In this document: in pieces, positions 58,470 to 64,000 of the stretch
Layout of the letters: every line of letters begins with the position of its first letter
How positions within the stretch are numbered: position 1 is the first letter of the stretch
Assembly (NCBI GenBank): GCA_038380435.1
Contig: JAWZYU010000028.1
Coordinates: forward strand, 25,528,201 to 25,592,200
DNA length: 64,000 bases
Direction: 5' to 3'
Origin: Ryuthela nishihirai
Lineage: Eukaryota > Arthropoda > Arachnida > Araneae > Heptathelidae
The notes under the pieces: model-generated
Databases searched by the model: none
Told to the model about the DNA's origin: nothing
The model's input: only the letters and a program-made list of their open reading frames with translations
Made by a program: the position numbers and the translations under genes

Positions 58470-59100
58470 TTAAAAAAAAAAGTAAACATAACAAGAGCAT
58501 AAAAAGCTAGCAACAGTGGTTTTTAATTATATTAATTATCACTAGCAATACTAATTATTTAATACTTTTTCAACTTCTTACAAATTTATGTATGCTACAT
58601 TAAGCAGTAAAACAGCAGTAAAGTAACATATTTATTACTTTACTTGTATATATTTCTGCAAAAAACAAAATATTTCATAATTTTAGTTACCTTATTTTCT
58701 AGAGCTCTTTTGACAACATGGAATCCCTTCCACCTGGTATCAAAATCTTCTTTAGCCACACCCCAATGGAATAATAAACTGTGATATAACTATTGCAAAA
58801 CATAATAAAGTATATGAAATTAGTTTTCCTAATTATGTCATTAAACTCTAAATATAATAAAAATATAGAAGCTAAGTTTTAAATATGTAGGTAGTTTATG
58901 CCAAAGTTTTTTAAATTGTATCTAAAAACAAAAACACAAAAAAGAAACAAACAACTTAAAAAAAAGTGAACATTACAAGAGCATAAAATGCTAGCAACAG
59001 TGGATTTTACTTCCATTAATTATCACTAGGAATGCTAATTATTTAATATTGTTACAACTTCTTATAATTAGAAGTTTGCTACACTCAGCAGTAAAAAAAA
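58470..59100. repeat. Direct intronic duplication flanking exon B
   Basis: 58478-58625 and 58962-59100 share ACAAGAGCATAAAA, GCTAGCAACAGTGG, ATTAATTATCACTAG and TAATTATTTAATA in the same order. Exon B and its splice sites lie between the two copies. Confidence 0.75.
58691..58789 (-). CDS. PSME4: PSME4 exon B
   Basis: Acceptor gcaatag at 58790-58796 and donor gtaact at 58685-58690; 99 nt, phase 0 on both sides. It encodes LYHSLLFHWGVAKEDFDTRW, then KGFHVVKRALENK. Human PSME4 has [20 protein letters not shown] and FNLVKKSMENR. The acceptor lacks a strong pyrimidine tract but preserves frame on both sides. Confidence 0.85.
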
Positions 59101-59337
59101 AATCTGGAACAGTTAAGCAATAGATATAATGTGAAAGATGAAGAAATGAATTTAAGAAATTCTAAAACCTTTGGGAAATATTTATTCCTTAAAGTATCAG
59201 ATTTCTCAAAATGCATGCAGTTGTGGTAAAAATATTTTTTTTTTTACTTTTTTCAGCATAAAAACAACTGAACTTCCCACTGCAGTTATCTGTTAGTGAA
59301 AAGTTCACCACAACTGACCTTTCCACTAACAGATATA

Positions 59338-59938
59338 CACTGCCTGACCAAATTATTGTGAACACCTACCTAATAATTAGATAGATAGACAATTTTTATC
59401 TCATATATTGTTTAACAGTATATAAAACGCTTTTGAGGTCTCACAAGAGTAAGTCCTTATGCATCATGGTACAGCTCCCAAATTTCAAAGTTTTCAATTC
59501 TCTGCATGTAATTCGCACCGAAATGAGATTTGAGATACAGTACTATTAGCAGTCATTGCTCTCAGTTGATGAACTGTAGCAATTCTGCTTTGCTTTAAAG
59601 TTTGTACCAACAAACTCCTGACCCTATCTGTCAGAGCACTTTTCCCTCCCACATTTGCCATGTTGGTGAAGTTTTTTTGAGATACTGGCATTCTACATAC
59701 ACTTGGGATATTGTGTCCCATGATTTTCCATTGAGTTCCATCATCTCCATTACTGATGCTCCTGCTCACCGTGCTCCAACAATGAGTCTCTTTTTGATGT
59801 CAGTCAGATTAACTTTTTTAACCCATGTCACCTTGATTTTGCTTTCCACCAAGCTTTAAGGTTTTTATAGGGCTTTGTAATGATACAGAACTTCCAACAA
59901 CAGTGTTCATAATAATTTGGTTAGGCAGTATATATATA
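59338..59938 (-). mobile_element. Tc1-like transposon, internal deletion
   Basis: Ends CACTGCCTGACCAAATTATT and inverted AATAATTTGGTTAGGCAG, with TA flanks. At about 600 bp only the N-terminal transposase region remains: SISNGDDGTQWKI (first HTH), then MANVGGKSALTDRVRSLLVQ and TVHQLRAMTANSTVS (second HTH). The whole catalytic domain is deleted. It is a different Tc1 lineage from family T. Confidence 0.8.
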
Positions 59939-60954
59939 TATATTTATAGGTCATGTAATACATCAAATGAAAGAGAATTTTATTGTGAATAATAAAATAA
60001 CAGAAATTCAAATGAAAAAGATTAAGCCTAATTTAAAAAATGGTTAAGTGGTTTTGAATACTTTAAGGCTGGGGCATCCATCCAAGTCCTTTCAGTTGTG
60101 ATGCATATGATCAAAAATTTACATATGTGTGGGTTGCATGAATTTTTTTATTGATGACCAATAATATTTTCTTTTTTGTCAATAATCTTTTATAATGCCC
60201 AGGTTCATGATGCAATTTTAATAAATTTAACTTGACAATTACAGAGATTACAAAGCTAGTTACACAGCAGTAATAACAGGCAGATAATTAGACCCTACTG
60301 CTTCATGTTTTTACATTTTTTTGTACAAATCTCAGACAGGCCACATTTGGCTCATAGGCCACATATTTGATGCCTGTGCTTCAAGGGTTACAACTGTACT
60401 GTTTGAAAAGTAGCTTAATTTTTACTGACTTATGGTTAGAAGCAGAAAAAATATTTGGAATGAAATACTGTTGAACAATCACTCAAAATAAGCTAAGATA
60501 GATGATTAGTACATAAATATTCTTTAAGGAACTTTAATTTACAATATGCAGATAACAAATTCTTTCCTTTGAAAACTAAAACAACAGGTAAATATAAATT
60601 AACAATAGGAGAAGATGAATTTCAAATATTTTAATATTCAAGTTATTAGATTTGTGTCAACTATATTATCAAAACTTAGATTTATCAATTAATGCATTAA
60701 GTCGTATTTCCATATAGTAAATCCCTTATTAGCCAGATGTTGATTGGTAAATTTTTTTCTAACATCTTATTAGCATTACAAAGTAGTGCAAAAATAAATA
60801 AATAAAATAAATCACATGTCAATCTATTATACTTTTATTAAATGCCATTTTTAGCAAACAATTAAATTCTATTACTGAAGTCCATACTGAAGCTAAGACC
60901 CCCCCCCCCCCCCCAATTTAACCATTCCCAGGTCCAGCTATTTATTTCACTCTT
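59939..60954. other. Intron, nothing recognised
   Basis: AT-rich, starts with a (TA)n run and has a C16 run at 60899-60914. 59950-60010 weakly resembles repeat R. Confidence 0.4.
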
Positions 60955-61860
60955 ATTGGGCAAAAAAAATTACTTTAGACTTTTTTTGCAAAATAATTAA
61001 TGAAAGGAAATTATGACATATTATATACCAAATTAATCAGCATTTAATTCTGGATTTTCTGAAAATAAAATATTTAACAAAAAAGATGAGAAGTTTTACT
61101 TTTAATAGGACTTTTTTAGAGTCATGTAGTAAAAAAATACATCTAGCAACACAAATAAAAATTCATTTAAAAAACACTAATAGACAGAAATGATTATAAT
61201 GTACATGAATAGAAAGGCTATTTATTTCTGAAAAACAAAAAAAATTCCTTGTTTAAAGTAAACATTTCTTCTGTTTCTAATTTTTTTCTCCATACCATAC
61301 TTTGAGAAAAGTCCAGGCTTGTTGCAGAGTCCAATAAACAAGCCAACTTTAGAATATTTTTAATAAACAATCAACAGAAATAGGTCATGTTATACACCAA
61401 ATTAAAGAGAATTTAATTCTGAATTTTACTGAAGTAAAAATTTTGAATATTGTAGTAAAATATTAATTTTAATAACACTTTGTACAGTGGTATACTGAAA
61501 AAATAGGTACATATTTCATAATTACTTCCAAAATCTTCCATTTTTAAAAATAACATTTTTTGTTAATTATCAGATTTTAAAATCTTTAAGAAAAAATTTG
61601 CTAATAATAGTTCAAATCAAACTTCTGAGCTCAAATCAGGTGATTGCTTCAATACAGAGTAACATTAACAAACAAATCAGCAATACCGAGTAGCACTTCT
61701 AAAATATGGCAATCAGATGACTTTATCGAATTATTTTTATTGCAGTAATAAAATATGCATCAAATGAAAAAATAAAATATTATTTTTAAAGCTTCAATAA
61801 TCTATTTTTAAAAGACATATGTAAGATAATTTTCAAATGGCAAATTAAAAAAAAAATCGA
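60955..61860 (-). repeat. Unclassified dispersed repeat R, uninterrupted copy
   Basis: Inverted relative to the copy at 31541-33600, with matching blocks on both sides of the Tc1 site there. Part of the unit (TATACCAAATTAATCAGCAT against TACACCAAATTAAAGAGAAT) occurs twice within it, near 61025 and 61395. Confidence 0.6.
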
Positions 61861-62038
61861 AGTTTCATGTGTTGTACAAAAAATATCTATAGATGTCCTT
61901 GACCCTGGAAGGGTTAATGTAAAGTTTTTTGTTCCATAAAATTCTAATATTGAATACTAAAAAAATATTAACATATTATTCAATCAACCCTCTTATGATT
62001 AGAAGTTACAACCAATATTTTTAGCTAAAATTACTTAC

Positions 62039-62094
62039 CCTAATAATTAGAAATAGAGTCTTTGTATCATCTTCACAGGATTTCAAAACAAACT
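62039..62094 (-). CDS. PSME4: PSME4 exon A (first exon in window)
   Basis: Acceptor ccatag at 62095-62100 and donor gtaagt at 62033-62038; 56 nt, phase 1 in, phase 0 out. It encodes FVLKSCEDDTKTLFLIIR, against human ILDNSEDDTKSLFLIIK, and the SEDDTK.LFLII core is nearly identical. An alternative acceptor two bases later would break frame only if the upstream exon has another phase, which cannot be checked here. Confidence 0.85.
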
Positions 62095-63600
62095 CTATGG
62101 ATTAAAGAAATTAAAAGTATACATAACTGAAATTATATTAAATTCAGTCTATACAGATAGCAGTAACACTGTACAGAAATTCTACAAAATGAATGATTGC
62201 AAAACCTAAATGAATAAGACCTATACATAATCTCTTATGAGCATTAACCCTAAGACAAATTTTACACTTTCCTAGAAAACAGGCAATGATTGACTGGGTA
62301 TTAGGATCACATTCTGAATATGTAGAATATTATGTAGTTAAGATGTGAAATACTTTCCCCTCTGAGGAACAATAAGTAACTGGAATATAAAAGGTGTTTC
62401 ATTCTTTGCAGTTCTGTGCCTTAAGTAAAACACTGCAAACTTTCCATTTCAGTCCTATGTTCCCTGTGGTGGGTCAATAATTTCTGATGTCCTTTCCCTA
62501 TTGGGGGATTGTGGGTACACAGACCATCTGTTAAATAACACCATCATCAATATGTTGAAATCTCACAACAGATGTAAGGTTGTGTGATATGTACTTATAA
62601 AACAGACTTCAAAAGATCACTACTCTTCAGTGATGAAGGAGATTAATAAGAATAATACTCTTAGTCAGAAGCCAATTTCTTGTTTTCAATTTTCAAATTC
62701 TAATGTCGTTGGAATGATATGGAAATGATATCTCATGGTTTTAAATTCTTTTTTTTTTTTTTCAAAGAAAAATCAGCAATTTTTAAATTTTTTTTCTAAT
62801 TCAACATAAAAATTTACATTTAAAATGATAACATTATTTTCATTTGTTGATTCTACTTTGGAAATATTATGCTAAACAAGAAAAATAACCCCTTTGTACT
62901 GTAAGAAGCATCAAGTACTGATTGACTTTCATCTGTCTATTCTATATACAAGTTATTGATCAGTTTTGGTTTTCACTGTTGACCTAATTTTCATTCTAGT
63001 AAAATTTCACTGCTTTTCAAAACTTTTAAGGGAAGATAATCAATTTTTATTAATAGCTGAAATTCTGCCATTCGGCAGACACATATATATTTTCAGTAAA
63101 TATTTTAAATAGACTTCACCTTTAAAAAAGTTTTTTATTTTAATTTCATATGTCTAGATTATTCTTATTGTTCTCAAACATATACTGTGATTAAAAAGAA
63201 TGATAATTATTTTGAAACTTTAAAAAAAGTGAAATTATTACAATACACATCAGATTTGACCAGCAGATTAAGGAAATACAATGGGAAACTTGATTTTTAA
63301 AAGATATAGTTCATTTTAGTGATCATACTATTTAACTATCTATATTTCATAATTAATATTAGAAAATTGCAATTTTTAAGCGAAATGTTTGCCATTACTT
63401 AAATATGAAACATTTCCATAGAAATAATGGAATTTAATCCAGAAATGATTGAACCTCAATTCCAATTCTCCAGTTAAACTTCACAAGCTTTAAAATTTTT
63501 CAGTTTTTTTTCTATATAATTTTTTCACAGTTCTTTACCTCATTTTAGATATATTTTTCAGTTGTTTCTTGTTTTTAAGACAATACATTTTTGTGACACT
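62095..63600. other. Intron, nothing recognised
   Basis: AT-rich. No upstream PSME4 exon was found before the window edge. A trace of the hairpin/SINE C sequence (GCAGATTAAGGAAATAC) lies near 63264. Confidence 0.4.
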
Positions 63601-63609
63601 ACTTTATTA

Positions 63610-64000
63610 AGGTAGTTTCACACTTGCCACACAGCAAAACACAAGCGGTGGACAAGTTTTTGCAGACTGCACATCTTCTGGAGTCAATAGTGAAGTGTCC
63701 TTTCCACTCTGCAAGCCACCACAAGAACACATCTGGAATAGGTTCTATTTCTATTCTCAATGTAAGGCACACAAGCAAGATCTAATTCAAATGGCCATTG
63801 AAAAATGATGCAGCCAGAATATCTGTGTTAATTCAAAGCGTTCTGTCAGATATTTTTTTCCCCACTCATCATGCACACCAGCATTGCTGTGAATGAATAT
63901 ACCACACTTTTTTACTATTACATTCAAAATATTTGGGATTGGGTGTTAGTGATGGGCTCTTCTAATCACTCAAGGAATAATTGCAGAATGATTTAATTTC
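63610..64000. mobile_element. Possible DNA transposon end at window edge
   Basis: After TTTATTAA the sequence reads GGTAGTTTCACACTTGCCAC, a form seen at the ends of PIF/Harbinger-type elements, which also target TWA/TTA sites. GC content rises over the following 300 bp. The other end lies outside the window, so this is only a suggestion. Confidence 0.25.

Larger units (their letters stand above)
10554..62094 (-). other. PSME4: PSME4/PA200 proteasome activator gene, middle part
   Basis: Ten minus-strand exons (A to J in order of transcription) join into about 400 residues with unbroken frame and matching splice phases at every junction. The protein aligns by eye, from memory of human PSME4 and in collinear order, with roughly residues 830-1240 of about 1,840. 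PSME4/PA200 (Blm10 family) is a large HEAT-repeat protein that caps the 20S proteasome. It opens the gate for peptide and acetyl-histone degradation in the nucleus. The N-terminal part lies beyond 64000 and the C-terminal part before 1. Introns range from about 1.8 to 13 kb, enlarged by the transposons listed here. The family is assigned with confidence; ortholog status is inferred. Confidence 0.85.

Noticed and set aside
1..64000. CRISPR arrays, operons, phage or bacterial contamination
   Set aside because: No regularly spaced short repeats, no ribosome-binding sites and no compact gene blocks. Everything readable is eukaryotic transposon or spliced gene.

Overview
The window looks like AT-rich nuclear DNA of an animal. 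It holds small exons with GT/AG splice sites, multi-kilobase introns and a dense layer of transposable elements. No prokaryotic features are seen (no operons, ribosome binding sites or CRISPR). The mix of Tc1/mariner and pogo-like DNA transposons, RTE-type LINEs and tRNA-derived SINEs would suit an arthropod, perhaps a chelicerate such as a horseshoe crab or spider, but the sequence alone does not settle the taxon.

The host gene is on the minus strand. Ten short exons between 62094 and 10554 join in frame, in the right order and with compatible splice phases. Together they encode about 400 residues that align along the middle part of the proteasome activator PSME4/PA200 (Blm10 family). Both ends of the gene lie outside the window. 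Most of the remaining sequence is intron, filled with mobile elements.

Region by region: 0-5.5 kb holds an old tandem repeat, an RNase H-bearing LINE and SINE copies. 5.5-10.4 kb is a 5'-truncated RTE LINE with a gag-only LTR retrotransposon inserted in it, bounded by a 4-bp target duplication. 10.5-24.4 kb carries PSME4 exons J to G and a nearly intact RTE LINE (13.9-17.6 kb). 24.6-31.5 kb is a stack of DNA transposons, SINEs, a 466-bp palindrome with tRNA-like ends, and a degenerate LINE broken by a mariner. 32-54 kb contains exons F, E and D and four copies of one Tc1 family (two in each orientation), further Tc1, pogo-like and long-TIR mariner-like elements, and SINEs. 54-64 kb has exons C, B and A, a 5' LINE copy, another long-TIR element and an unclassified dispersed repeat.

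The autonomous LINE (endonuclease plus reverse transcriptase) may mobilise one of the SINE families, because that SINE shares a short 3' tail with it. Every transposase seen is broken. I found no new defence or metabolic system. The most interesting items are the hidden PSME4 gene, the tRNA-ended palindrome, the LTR element with a duplicated primer-binding region, and the nested insertions that record their own order.
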